33,068 nt of DNA from an uncultured Eubacterium sp. (GTDB lineage: Bacteria; Bacillota; Clostridia; Lachnospirales; Lachnospiraceae): NCBI GenBank assembly GCA_910586445.1, contig CAJUHV010000043.1:1-33068 (forward strand), read 5' to 3'. The notes beneath the pieces were generated by a model. It was not told the origin of the DNA, searched no databases, and was given only the letters and a program-made list of their open reading frames with translations. This document shows, piece by piece, positions 7,334 through 15,521 of this stretch. A program made the position numbers and the translations under genes. How positions within the stretch are numbered: position 1 is the first letter of the stretch; each line of letters begins with the position of its first letter.

Positions 7334-7861
7334 ATGATAATAAGGCAATGTACAGACAAAGACATCGCGGCTGTCAGCAGATTTTACGATCATGTCGTCC
7401 AGTACCTCTGCGCACATATTAACTATCCGAAATGGAGCTATCAGGAATATCCTTCTGCCGATTATGTCAGGCAGATGACCGCCGGCCAGAGCCAGTTTGT
7501 ATGCATGGACGAAGACAATCATACCGTCATCGGCGCTTTCGTCTTAAACAATGACCCACAGGGCGCATATGAAAACGCAGCGTGGAGCAGGCAGCTGCCA
7601 GAAGGCAGCTATTTAGTATGCCACACCCTGGCAGCCGAACCGGCTCTAAGCGGGACAGGCCTCGGAACACAGATTGTAAACTTCTGCATAGATTATGCGA
7701 AAAAGAACGGATACCCGGCAATCCGTCTGGATGTCGTACCAGATAATATACCGGCAAAAAGATTATATGAAAAATGCGGATTTACTTATACAGGCGAAGC
7801 AGACCTAGACAGGGGGATTGATGAGATTCCTTTATTTTCCATGTACGAGCGGAATCTCTAA
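7334..7861 (+). CDS. GNAT-family N-acetyltransferase
   Basis: A 175-residue acetyl-CoA-dependent acyltransferase of unknown substrate. The N-terminus, IIRQCTDKDIAAVSRFYDHVV, is a standard GNAT start. The acetyl-CoA loop is EPALSGTGLGTQIVNFCIDYAKKNGY (the RGxGxG site is replaced by SGTGLGT). It is followed by IRLDVVPDNIPAKRLYEKCGF, the usual motif B. GGAAGG lies upstream of the ATG. It stands alone between the divergent padR operon and a 30-bp repeat array that begins at its stop codon. Confidence 0.93.
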   Translation: MIIRQCTDKDIAAVSRFYDHVVQYLCAHINYPKWSYQEYPSADYVRQMTAGQSQFVCMDEDNHTVIGAFVLNNDPQGAYENAAWSRQLPEGSYLVCHTLAAEPALSGTGLGTQIVNFCIDYAKKNGYPAIRLDVVPDNIPAKRLYEKCGFTYTGEADLDRGIDEIPLFSMYERNL

Positions 7862-7965
7862 AATTTATCCGCCTGTCCAGGCCACAGCTTAATTTTATCC
7901 GCCTGTCCAGGCCACAGCTTAATTTTATCCGCCTGTCCAGGCCACAGCTTAATTTTATCCGCCTG
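7861..7965. repeat. 30-bp tandem repeat array, 3.5 units
   Basis: The unit reads TTTATCCGCCTGTCCAGG followed by CCACAGCTTAA. Complete units lie at 7861-7890, 7891-7920 and 7921-7950, with a partial one at 7951-7965. Units 2 and 3 are identical; unit 1 differs by one base. There are no spacers, so it is not a CRISPR array. It fills the convergent gap between the GNAT gene and the fusion gene ending at 7976. Each unit holds the small palindrome CCTGTCCAGG. Confidence 0.9.
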
Positions 7966-7975
7966 ATCATGCTGC

Positions 7976-10513
7976 TTACCAGCTCAGCAGCACGCGGATC
8001 ATGCACATATAATAATATACCGCTGTCATCGGCACGCGTTTCAGCCATTCTGGATGCTTTAGGGAAAACTCCCTGTTTTTAACTGCCAAAAAACCGGCAA
8101 GCCTGTGGTTCCAGCAGTCCCCGCGGTATTTAAAAGTCAGTGCGCGTATCTGGCTGCGCAGCATCTGATCGGATGACATATGGCGGACATACAAATCTCC
8201 CTGCTCCTGCGCACTCCTTAACATCTGCCCCGCCTTCGCATTCCTTATAATACAGCCTGTATATTTGACAGGCTCTTTTTTCATTTCGGACAGCCAGACA
8301 TCGCCGAAGCTAAGATCTGCCTCTGCCGCGAACTGGTCTTTACAGCCAAGGCACTTTTTCTCTATAAAAAAATAAGCATTTTTATAGGCACAGATCGATT
8401 TTGTATAAGAAAAGTCCCGGGTGGACCCATCCTTGTACAATACACTGGACTTCCCTCTCCAATGCCCCCTGCGGAAATAAAGCCGTTCGGCCCCGGCACG
8501 CGGTATGCGGCATTTGTCCAATGCAAATTCTGCTGCTTCTGTTTTATGTGCTCCGCTGCAGAACAGGCCGATTTTTAGGACTATTTTGGCATTGAGCGCT
8601 TCATCTTTTTCCAAAATGCGGCAGAATGCATGCATCATGCACGGTGTCAGCACCACTGCAAGCCTGCCGTCAAACCGGCGCGGCTGATCTATATGCTTCA
8701 TCATAGGTATCTGCATATAAACGCTTGAAGAAGCCTCGCAGACCTGTTTCGGCGTTCTGGCAATATAAGTATGGTAAGAAAGCCTGCCGTCATCTTGAAA
8801 CGCTGTTTTTACTACCCATGCGCCATCGATCTCATTATTTTTCAAAAGGCTGCACAATAACGCAGTCACCATGCCGCCCGAAGCTGCATTCTCACGTATC
8901 CGTGCCGCTGCGGCATATCCCATACAGCAGGATAAATACGGCCCCATATAAGCATCCGGCTGATCCAGATCAATGACATGGTTACATTTTTTATCAACAG
9001 AATGCTTTTTTTGAAGCATACGTCCTTTTTCCAATATATGATCTTTTTCCAACATATGATCTTTTTCCAACATATGATTTTTTTCCGGCATACGGTCTTT
9101 TTCCAGTATATAATCTTTTCCCAATATGTGGTCTTTTTCCAGCATACAGTCTTTTTTCAGCATATGATCCTTTTCAAATATGTGGTCTTTTTCCGGCATA
9201 CGATCTTTTTCCAATATACAGTCTATAATTTCTGCGATATATTGTATATTCTGCCTTGAGCTGCTTTTTACATCCGGCAGGTGCGCTTCGATTTTTTCTT
9301 TAATTTCTTCCTGATGCGCTTCTAGATTTTCAAAGCTGCTGCAAAGCAGCTGAACGTTCAGCTGTTTATAATCAGCCGCATATTCCCCCAGTCCAAACTG
9401 CTCCATGACCTCCCGGTATTTGTGGCTCCAGCCGACCAGCATGACCGGCACCTTTTGAGACAGTGCAAATACCATAGCATGAAAACGCGAGGCAATTACC
9501 AGCTCACACTGCCCAATATAAGCACGCAGCTCCTCTGCCTCCATTTCCCTATGCTCCCAGATCAGCCCGCGGACTTTCTGACGGTCCGGTCTTTTCTTCC
9601 CTGCTTTTTCTGCCCCTGCTGCCCTGTGCAGGCATTCCTGACGATACGCCCTGGCAATCGCATCCCCGATCATCAGATCGTTGTTGCGCGGCCTTTTCGA
9701 ATGCATGCGCGCTGCGTTTGCAAACATATAGACCTGATATCCCCGATTATTTAAATAAAATATAAATTTCACCATAATACCGCGGTAATCAATGCCTGCC
9801 CCTGCACATCTTCGGTCTACGACAGAACTGATCGAAAGGCCGACTGTATGAGAAAATCCTTCTTTTTTACAGATATTTAATACCTGTTTTGTAATAGCGG
9901 CATTCTGCGGCATTGTAAAAGCACCGTCAGCGCACATCCTTACATTATCCTTAATGCCGGCTGCATACAGATGCTCCTTTGTCAGGCGGCCGCGGGCAAT
10001 CACCAGCTCTGCTTTTGGCAGTATCCATTTTGCCAGAAACCGGTTATAGCCATTGTGAAACGGCCCCATGGCCTGTGAATACTTGACAAGCGGAACGCCC
10101 ATCAGCAGCGGAACTGCCGCACACAGAAACGCATATGTATTCATCACAAAACCTCTGTTGTCACAAAAAGCAATGCCCGCTTCGTCAATTACCAGATCTG
10201 TCCCGGCATATGCATTTAAGACCGGGCTGTGCAGCAGCAGTGCCCGAATCGGCGGACACCAGGAAAAAACGCGGTAGAGCACCGCGCAGGGAAATGCTGC
10301 AAACACGATCCGCTGCGGCTGCGCCGGGACAATGCTTACGCAGTCATGCGGACACTGCAGCCTGTCCTCTGATGGATATACGCTCATCAGCCGGATTTTT
10401 AATTGTTCGCCATAGATCTCTTTCAGCTGAGATATGGAGCTTTGGAGCATTGCGGCTGCGCCTTTATTGCCGCTATAGCTTGCTGCCGTAATTGCGATAG
10501 TAAGATCTCTCAT
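7976..10513 (-). CDS. polysaccharide pyruvyl transferase/FrhB-like fusion protein
   Basis: An 845-residue fusion. Residues 1-425 are a polysaccharide pyruvyl transferase (CsaB-like) domain: SGNKGAAAMLQSS near the start and ASRFHAMVFALSQKVPVMLVGW near residue 340. Residues about 432-510 are a linker of repeated six-residue units of the type EKDHML. Residues 520-845 resemble the C-terminal part of coenzyme F420 hydrogenase beta subunit proteins (RENAASGGMVTALL, VVLTPCMMHAF, GLFCSGAH, CLGCKDQFAAEADLSFGDVW). The N-terminal ferredoxin cysteines of that family are absent. These two families are neighbours in exopolysaccharide clusters, so a role in modifying a surface glycan is inferred. No glycosyltransferase lies nearby. 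Confidence 0.85.
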   Translation of the reverse strand: MRDLTIAITAASYSGNKGAAAMLQSSISQLKEIYGEQLKIRLMSVYPSEDRLQCPHDCVSIVPAQPQRIVFAAFPCAVLYRVFSWCPPIRALLLHSPVLNAYAGTDLVIDEAGIAFCDNRGFVMNTYAFLCAAVPLLMGVPLVKYSQAMGPFHNGYNRFLAKWILPKAELVIARGRLTKEHLYAAGIKDNVRMCADGAFTMPQNAAITKQVLNICKKEGFSHTVGLSISSVVDRRCAGAGIDYRGIMVKFIFYLNNRGYQVYMFANAARMHSKRPRNNDLMIGDAIARAYRQECLHRAAGAEKAGKKRPDRQKVRGLIWEHREMEAEELRAYIGQCELVIASRFHAMVFALSQKVPVMLVGWSHKYREVMEQFGLGEYAADYKQLNVQLLCSSFENLEAHQEEIKEKIEAHLPDVKSSSRQNIQYIAEIIDCILEKDRMPEKDHIFEKDHMLKKDCMLEKDHILGKDYILEKDRMPEKNHMLEKDHMLEKDHILEKGRMLQKKHSVDKKCNHVIDLDQPDAYMGPYLSCCMGYAAAARIRENAASGGMVTALLCSLLKNNEIDGAWVVKTAFQDDGRLSYHTYIARTPKQVCEASSSVYMQIPMMKHIDQPRRFDGRLAVVLTPCMMHAFCRILEKDEALNAKIVLKIGLFCSGAHKTEAAEFALDKCRIPRAGAERLYFRRGHWRGKSSVLYKDGSTRDFSYTKSICAYKNAYFFIEKKCLGCKDQFAAEADLSFGDVWLSEMKKEPVKYTGCIIRNAKAGQMLRSAQEQGDLYVRHMSSDQMLRSQIRALTFKYRGDCWNHRLAGFLAVKNREFSLKHPEWLKRVPMTAVYYYMCMIRVLLSW
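8990..9225 (-). repeat. 18-bp in-frame repeat coding for a hexapeptide linker
   Basis: About twelve degenerate 18-bp units of the form CTTTTTCCAACATATGAT (plus strand) encode EKDHML/EKDRMP-type hexapeptides inside the fusion gene. Two neighbouring units around 9045-9075 are almost identical, as expected from recent duplication. Confidence 0.85.
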
Positions 10514-10550
10514 AATTCCTGCCTGTTCCTTCCGTTTTTATTTATGATGA

Positions 10551-10597
10551 AAAAGCAAGATATAGATTTTCGATTTAAAAATCCACATCTTGCTTTT
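10551..10597 (-). terminator. intrinsic terminator after the Ca2+ ATPase
   Basis: AAAAGCAAGAT (10551-10561) pairs perfectly with ATCTTGCTTTT (10587-10597), with an inner GATTTT/AAAAATC pairing. A run of T follows on the minus strand. It ends the terD-ATPase unit and separates it from the fusion gene. Confidence 0.85.
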
Positions 10598-10633
10598 ATA
10601 ATAGCGGCTTACAAATACATCTGTCTGTCCTGC

Positions 10634-13297
10634 TTATTCTTTCCCGCTGCCTGTAACGGCCTTACGGATTATATCGACCGGAATCATTGTCACCGCCAGA
10701 ACGGCTACTGCAAGCCATCCTGTTATGCCAAACGGCACACAGCTGAACATATTTCCAATCCAGGTAAATACCTGCAGCGGAATCAATGCCGCGTTTACGA
10801 TCAGCGCCTGCACGAGAATGATTGCAAAAAATACTTTTATAAATCCGGTATTTTCGTCCAGACCCTTAAATATGGCATATGCCTCATCCCTGACATTAAA
10901 TCCGTTAAACAATGCGCTGACGATAAACAGCACAAAGTATCCGGTCAGGTGCTGTGCCTCGTTTTCAAACAAGCCGATAAAAAACGGATGCTTTAAATAT
11001 ACAAAACTAATAATCGTCAGCCATGCACCCATAGTCAGGATCTGGGCCATCATCTTCCTGCTGACTATGCTTTCGTCCCTTCTGCGCGGCTTTTCCGTCA
11101 TATATTTTTCCAAAGCAGGCTCGTTGCCGAGCATGATCGCGCCAAGGCTGTCCATAACCAGATTGACAAAAAGCAGGTGCGTGACTTTCAGCGGCTCTTC
11201 TACACCGAAAAACGGTGCAATAGCGCTGACAACTACTGCTGCAACATTGATCACAAGCTGGAACTTACAGAATTTTAATATATTGTGATAAATGGTACGC
11301 CCATACCAGATCGCATCCTTGATGGATTTGAAGTTATCATCCAATATTACAATTTTGCCTGCTTCTTTGGCAGCTTCTGTACCGCTGCCCATTGCAAATC
11401 CTACATCTGCACGCTTGAGTGCCGGGGAATCGTTTACACCGTCGCCGGTCATGCCGACTACGAGATTCATTTCCTGACACAGGCGCACCATTCTGGACTT
11501 ATCCGTAGGCAGTGCACGGGCTATGACACGGATTTCCGGCATGATCTTTTTAACCTCGTCGTCCGTCATCTCATTCAGCTGTGCAGAAGAAATCGCCCTG
11601 TCATTTTCCGACTTGAGCAGCCCCGCATCTTTTGCAATTGCAACAGCCGTTTCCAGACGGTCGCCGGTAATCATAACTACCTGAATGCCCGCCTCCTGTA
11701 CCTGCCGGATCGCATCCCTTGCCTCCGGCCTTACATCGTCGCGGATTCCTACCAGGCCGATGATTACGATATCATCGTTGATCGTATTTTCTACAAGTTC
11801 TTTTTCTGAGTAGCCAAAAGCTAAGATTCTCATCGCCTTCGCAGCAAGCTCGTCAATTTTCTTATTCAGGGCAGACTGATCGATATCCTTAATGTTCCCA
11901 TCGGCATCCAGATATTTTACGGCACATGCCAGCAGCTTTTCCGGCGCCCCTTTATAAAAAGTCCTGCCCAGCTGATCGATTCTGGCCTGACTGAACTTAT
12001 TTGCAGAATTAAATCCCTGATTTGCCGTAACGGCATAATCCGCCCTGGCATTGACTGCACGGAACGCCTCTTCGCCCATAAACTTCATCAGAGCCTGATC
12101 AGTCGCATTTCCTCCGATAACCTTATGGGAGGCATCAAACATCGACTGTGTATTTTTCCCGATCGCTAAGTCAACCAGCTCTTTGACTGCGCCATGATCC
12201 TTCAGCTGCGGGATTGCAATCGAGCTGCCGTCTGCCGTAAAGAAATCTACGACTTCCAGCATTCCTTTTGTAATCGTGCCAGTTTTGTCGCTGAATAAAA
12301 TATTCAAAGAACCTGCTGTCTCAATACCTTCTGCCTTCCTTACCAGCACGTTATGATCCAGCATCTTGCTTGTATTCTGCATAAGCACCAGCGAGATCAT
12401 AAGCGGCAGTCCTTCCGGTACAGCGCAGACAATAATTACAATCGCAAGCGAAACTGCCTCTACAATATCCTTTATAATCTGATCGGCACCGCTGGCAAAA
12501 TATGCCGACACGCCCCCGGCTGATACAATAAAATAGGCAAAATACATAATGGAGATTGCAACCGCTCCAATATATCCAAATGTTGAAATCTGCTTTGCCA
12601 GCTTGGACAGCTTGACCTTCAGCGGAGAATCCGGCTCGTCTTCCTGCATTTCCTCTGCCATCTTGCCCATCATCGTCTTTAAGCCTACTTTTCGGACATC
12701 TAAAATTCCTTCGCCGTCAAATACGACTGCACCTCGGAACAGAGAATGCGCATCGACAAACGTATCACCCGTAATATCGTCCGGCAGCTGGAAATCATCC
12801 TGTGCCTCTGTCTTTTTGCACTCTTCTGCCTCACCGTTTAACGCAGAGTTGTCTACCCTGAGGGAGCCTGATACTAAAATGCCGTCAGCAGGTATTTTAT
12901 CGCCGGACTGCAGCAGAATCTTATCCCCTGCCACAACGTCATCTACATTGATAACTGTAATCACACCGTTCCGGTATGCCTTACACTGGTCTTTTTTTGT
13001 ACTGTCCTTTAACTCTCTATATTTTGTATCGCTTGCCACTCCGGTCTTTGCCGATACAAATGCTACGACAAGCACTGCCACAATCGTCCCCAGCGGTTCA
13101 TAAATCTGCGCATATCCAAAAAAGAACATGCCGATCATCAATGCTGCGATTGCAAGCAGTATTTTAATCATAGGGTCTTCGAATGTCTCTTTAAATTCAT
13201 CCCAAAAAGTAGTTGGCTCAGAATCCGGGATCTCATTGGAACCATACTGCTGCCTGGACGCTTCTACTTCCTGATCAGTCAACCCGTTATATTTCAT
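10634..13297 (-). CDS. calcium-translocating P-type ATPase, PMCA type
   Basis: An 887-residue P-type pump, predicted to export Ca2+ with ATP. The N-terminal cation-ATPase domain starts GLTDQEVEASRQQYGSNEI. The actuator domain follows (NSALNGEAEE), then the ion-site helix CAVPEGLPLMISL. The phosphorylation site is FSDKTGTITKG, with Asp337 as the acceptor. The hinge is MTGDGVNDSPALKRADVGFAMG. The C-terminal helices include FVNLVMDSLGA. The start at 13297 has GGAGG upstream. It lies 119 bp behind terD3 with a hairpin between, where Bacillus-type ter operons carry terC. Because TerD proteins bind Ca2+, a joint role in calcium-linked stress is plausible. Confidence 0.95.
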   Translation of the reverse strand: MKYNGLTDQEVEASRQQYGSNEIPDSEPTTFWDEFKETFEDPMIKILLAIAALMIGMFFFGYAQIYEPLGTIVAVLVVAFVSAKTGVASDTKYRELKDSTKKDQCKAYRNGVITVINVDDVVAGDKILLQSGDKIPADGILVSGSLRVDNSALNGEAEECKKTEAQDDFQLPDDITGDTFVDAHSLFRGAVVFDGEGILDVRKVGLKTMMGKMAEEMQEDEPDSPLKVKLSKLAKQISTFGYIGAVAISIMYFAYFIVSAGGVSAYFASGADQIIKDIVEAVSLAIVIIVCAVPEGLPLMISLVLMQNTSKMLDHNVLVRKAEGIETAGSLNILFSDKTGTITKGMLEVVDFFTADGSSIAIPQLKDHGAVKELVDLAIGKNTQSMFDASHKVIGGNATDQALMKFMGEEAFRAVNARADYAVTANQGFNSANKFSQARIDQLGRTFYKGAPEKLLACAVKYLDADGNIKDIDQSALNKKIDELAAKAMRILAFGYSEKELVENTINDDIVIIGLVGIRDDVRPEARDAIRQVQEAGIQVVMITGDRLETAVAIAKDAGLLKSENDRAISSAQLNEMTDDEVKKIMPEIRVIARALPTDKSRMVRLCQEMNLVVGMTGDGVNDSPALKRADVGFAMGSGTEAAKEAGKIVILDDNFKSIKDAIWYGRTIYHNILKFCKFQLVINVAAVVVSAIAPFFGVEEPLKVTHLLFVNLVMDSLGAIMLGNEPALEKYMTEKPRRRDESIVSRKMMAQILTMGAWLTIISFVYLKHPFFIGLFENEAQHLTGYFVLFIVSALFNGFNVRDEAYAIFKGLDENTGFIKVFFAIILVQALIVNAALIPLQVFTWIGNMFSCVPFGITGWLAVAVLAVTMIPVDIIRKAVTGSGKE

Positions 13298-13334
13298 AAG
13301 TAATAAACCCTCCAAAGTCTTGAAACGCATGAAA

Positions 13335-13365
13335 GGAGAAACCTCAGGTTGTACAGTGTTTCTCC
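13335..13365 (-). terminator. hairpin between terD3 and the Ca2+ ATPase gene
   Basis: GGAGAAAC (13335-13342) pairs with GTTTCTCC (13358-13365). On the minus strand only TTTC follows, so termination would be partial. It may lower ATPase expression relative to terD, or be an RNA processing site. Confidence 0.5.
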
Positions 13366-13416
13366 CTCCCGCACTTTTTATAATCTTACGATCTATTATA
13401 GCCAGATACAGCTCAT

Positions 13417-14007
13417 TTATACATATCTGTTTGCGAGTTCTCCCAGTCCCGGATCATTTGTACCCTGTCCGATGGCATTAAATTTCCACTCGCCGTTATA
13501 CCTGTAGATTTCTCCAAAGATCATTGCCGTCATGCCCGAGTAGCTATCCGTCAGGCTGTATCTGCACATTTCTCCACCAGTGCGCTTATCTACCAGCCGG
13601 ATAAATGCATTCTGGATCATGCCAAAATGCTGCTTGCGCTGCACTGCCTGATAAATGTTTACGACAATTACTACCCTGTCATATTCCGCAGGAACCGCAG
13701 ACAGGTCTACAAGAATCTGCTCATCATCTCCGTCGCCCGCTCCTGTCAGGTTATCTCCCATATGCTGGATCGTGCCGGACTTATGGCTTAAATTGCCAAA
13801 ATAGACAATATCGGCTTTATCACGCAGCTTTCCTCCCTGTAAAAGGATCGCTGAAGCATCACAGTCGATCGGCTTTGGCTTTGGTGCAAAGAAACCGCCC
13901 TTTGTCTGCGGCGCTTCATCCCAGCCCAAACCTACCAGCACTTGTGAAAGACCCGCATTGTCCTTTGATAAACTGACCTTCTGGCCCTTCTGCAAACTGA
14001 TTGACAT
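13417..14007 (-). CDS. TerD-family protein (third copy, divergent)
   Basis: A 196-residue TerD-domain protein, cytoplasmic. The start MSISLQKGQKVSLSKD follows AAGGAGG. The family calcium site is mostly kept: GLGWDEAP, DASAILL, HMGDNLTGAGDGDDEQ. However, the segment that reads FDLDASAF in its two neighbours is IDCDASAI here, preceded by a basic, proline-rich insert (GGFFAPKPKPIDC). That suggests altered Ca2+ binding or partner choice. It is third in a terD1-terD2-terD3 series with gaps of about 55 bp, each gene with its own AGGAGG site. Confidence 0.93.
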   Translation of the reverse strand: MSISLQKGQKVSLSKDNAGLSQVLVGLGWDEAPQTKGGFFAPKPKPIDCDASAILLQGGKLRDKADIVYFGNLSHKSGTIQHMGDNLTGAGDGDDEQILVDLSAVPAEYDRVVIVVNIYQAVQRKQHFGMIQNAFIRLVDKRTGGEMCRYSLTDSYSGMTAMIFGEIYRYNGEWKFNAIGQGTNDPGLGELANRYV

Positions 14008-14059
14008 ATCGTTATTCCTCCTTAAATTACTGTAAATCAACTCTATCTAACGCAGGTTT

Positions 14060-14641
14060 TTACTGTGCATCAATTCCATAATTTGCGCACAGTGCAGCCA
14101 GGCCGCCCTGGTAGCCGCTGCCGATTGCGTTAAACTTCCATTCACTGCCGTTTTTATACAGCTCTCCAAATACTGCAGCCGTTTCAATCGAAAAATCTTC
14201 GCCCAGGTCATATCGCAGCATTTCTTCGCCTGTTTCCTCATTGTATATCCGAATGAAAGCATTGCTGATCTGCCCGAAATTCTGACGCCGCTCTTCCGGC
14301 TTATAAATAGTAACTGTAAAAGCAATCTTTGTAATATTGCCCGGCACTTTGGACAATTCCACCTTGATCTGCTCGTCATCCCCGTCGCCTGCACCTGTCA
14401 GGTTATCCCCCATATGCTGCACGCTGCCCGATGGATGAGACAGATTGCCAAAAAATACAAAATCTTCCTGTGTGGATACTTTTCCACTGTCTGTCAATAA
14501 AAAGGCCGAGGCATCCAGATCAAAATCACCGCCGGTATCAAATGCGTTGACATCCCATCCAAGCCCGACTACTACTTTTGAAAGTCCCGGATTTTCCTTT
14601 GTAAGGGACACTTTCTGTCCTTTCTGCAAGCTAACTGGCAT
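14060..14641 (-). CDS. TerD-family tellurium/stress protein (second copy)
   Basis: A 193-residue TerD-domain protein. It starts MPVSLQKGQKVSLTKENPGL behind AGGAGG. The calcium-binding features are intact: GLGWDVNAFDTGGDFDLDASAF, then HMGDNLTGAGDGDDEQIKVELSKVP. It ends GGLAALCANYGIDAQ. TerD proteins bind Ca2+ through these aspartates and act in resistance to tellurite, phage and other stress by an unresolved mechanism. It is closely similar to terD1 and lies between terD1 and terD3. Confidence 0.96.
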   Translation of the reverse strand: MPVSLQKGQKVSLTKENPGLSKVVVGLGWDVNAFDTGGDFDLDASAFLLTDSGKVSTQEDFVFFGNLSHPSGSVQHMGDNLTGAGDGDDEQIKVELSKVPGNITKIAFTVTIYKPEERRQNFGQISNAFIRIYNEETGEEMLRYDLGEDFSIETAAVFGELYKNGSEWKFNAIGSGYQGGLAALCANYGIDAQ

Positions 14642-14697
14642 TCTATTCCTCCTATAATTGTTCTGTCCTGCATAATTATGATTTATATTATGCAGCA

Positions 14698-15279
14698 TTA
14701 AGCTGTTTCTATTCCATAATGCGCGCACAGAGCCGCCAGGCCGCCCTGGAAACCGCTGCCGATCGCATTAAATTTCCACTCGCCGCCATGCCTGTATAAT
14801 TCACCGACGACCACCGCCGTCTCAATTGAAAAATCCTCGCCCAGATCATACCGGATCAGCTCCGTGCCCGTCGCTTCGTCAATGATATGAATAAATGCAT
14901 TGGAAACCTGACCAAAATTCTGCCTGCGCACCTCTGCATCATAAATTGTAACAGTAAAAGCTACTTTTTCCACATTTGCAGGAATCTTCGTCAAGTCCAC
15001 CTGAATCTGCTCATCGTCCCCATCCCCTGCGCCTGTCAGGTTATCGCCCATATGCTTAATGGCACCGCTAGTATGCTCCAGATTGCCATAGAATACAAAC
15101 TCTTTTTCTGTAGGACATTTGCCATTTGAACCTACCATAAATGCTGCTGCGTCCAGATCGAAATCAGCGCCGGAATCAAATGCGTTGACATCCCATCCTA
15201 AACCTACCATAATGTTTTTTAAGCTCGGGTTGCCTTTTGTCAGGTCTACCTTCTGCCCTTTTGCTAAATTAATCGGCAT
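14698..15279 (-). CDS. TerD-family tellurium/stress protein (first copy)
   Basis: A 193-residue TerD-domain protein, first gene of the minus-strand ter unit. The start at 15279 (MPINLAKGQKVDLTKG) is preferred to the ATG at 15285 because AAGGAGG lies eight bases upstream of it and too close to the other. The Ca2+ site is complete: GLGWDVNAFDSGADFDLDAAAF, HMGDNLTGAGDGDDEQIQVDL. The promoter at 15331-15359 gives a leader of about 45 bases. The hybrid kinase gene starts 243 bp away on the other strand. Confidence 0.96.
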   Translation of the reverse strand: MPINLAKGQKVDLTKGNPSLKNIMVGLGWDVNAFDSGADFDLDAAAFMVGSNGKCPTEKEFVFYGNLEHTSGAIKHMGDNLTGAGDGDDEQIQVDLTKIPANVEKVAFTVTIYDAEVRRQNFGQVSNAFIHIIDEATGTELIRYDLGEDFSIETAVVVGELYRHGGEWKFNAIGSGFQGGLAALCAHYGIETA

Positions 15280-15330
15280 AGACATTTCCTCCTTAAATAC
15301 ATGATCTATTATCAGATCTGCTCCTTCCAT

Positions 15331-15359
15331 ATTTTAACATAATTAAATATGCATGTCAC
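15331..15359 (-). promoter_or_regulatory. promoter of the terD unit
   Basis: Minus-strand GTGACA (15359-15354), a 17-bp spacer, and TAAAAT (15336-15331). Both hexamers match sigma-A consensus at five of six bases. Confidence 0.75.
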
Positions 15360-15442
15360 GTAAAATCTAACATTTTCATCCGGTGGTTTCTATTTATTCA
15401 AAAAACAGGACGGATATCATCAAAATTTCGGCAACATGCGCA

Positions 15443-15471
15443 ATGACACTTCTGCTTATTTATGGTAAGAT
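15443..15471 (+). promoter_or_regulatory. possible promoter of the hybrid kinase gene
   Basis: ATGACA (15443-15448), a 17-bp spacer, TAAGAT (15466-15471). It lies about 50 bp before the kinase start and is divergent from the terD promoter about 85 bp away. Confidence 0.5.
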
Positions 15472-15521
15472 TGATCAGTAATGACAAAACTGAATTTTTA
15501 GGGAATATGAAAGGAAACATC

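Noticed and set aside
7861..7965. CRISPR array
   Set aside because: The 30-bp units are contiguous with no spacers, and no cas gene is in the window.
7782..8048. Minus-strand frame with repeated IKLSCGLDRR
   Set aside because: It arises from translating the 30-bp repeat array; it overlaps the ends of two real genes and has no ribosome site.
8978..9259. Plus-strand frame of Phe/His/Ile-rich repeats
   Set aside because: It is the reverse complement of the hexapeptide linker in the 7976-10513 gene and has no start signals.
11285..11809. Plus-strand frames opposite the Ca2+ ATPase
   Set aside because: They are shadows of the well-supported P-type ATPase gene.
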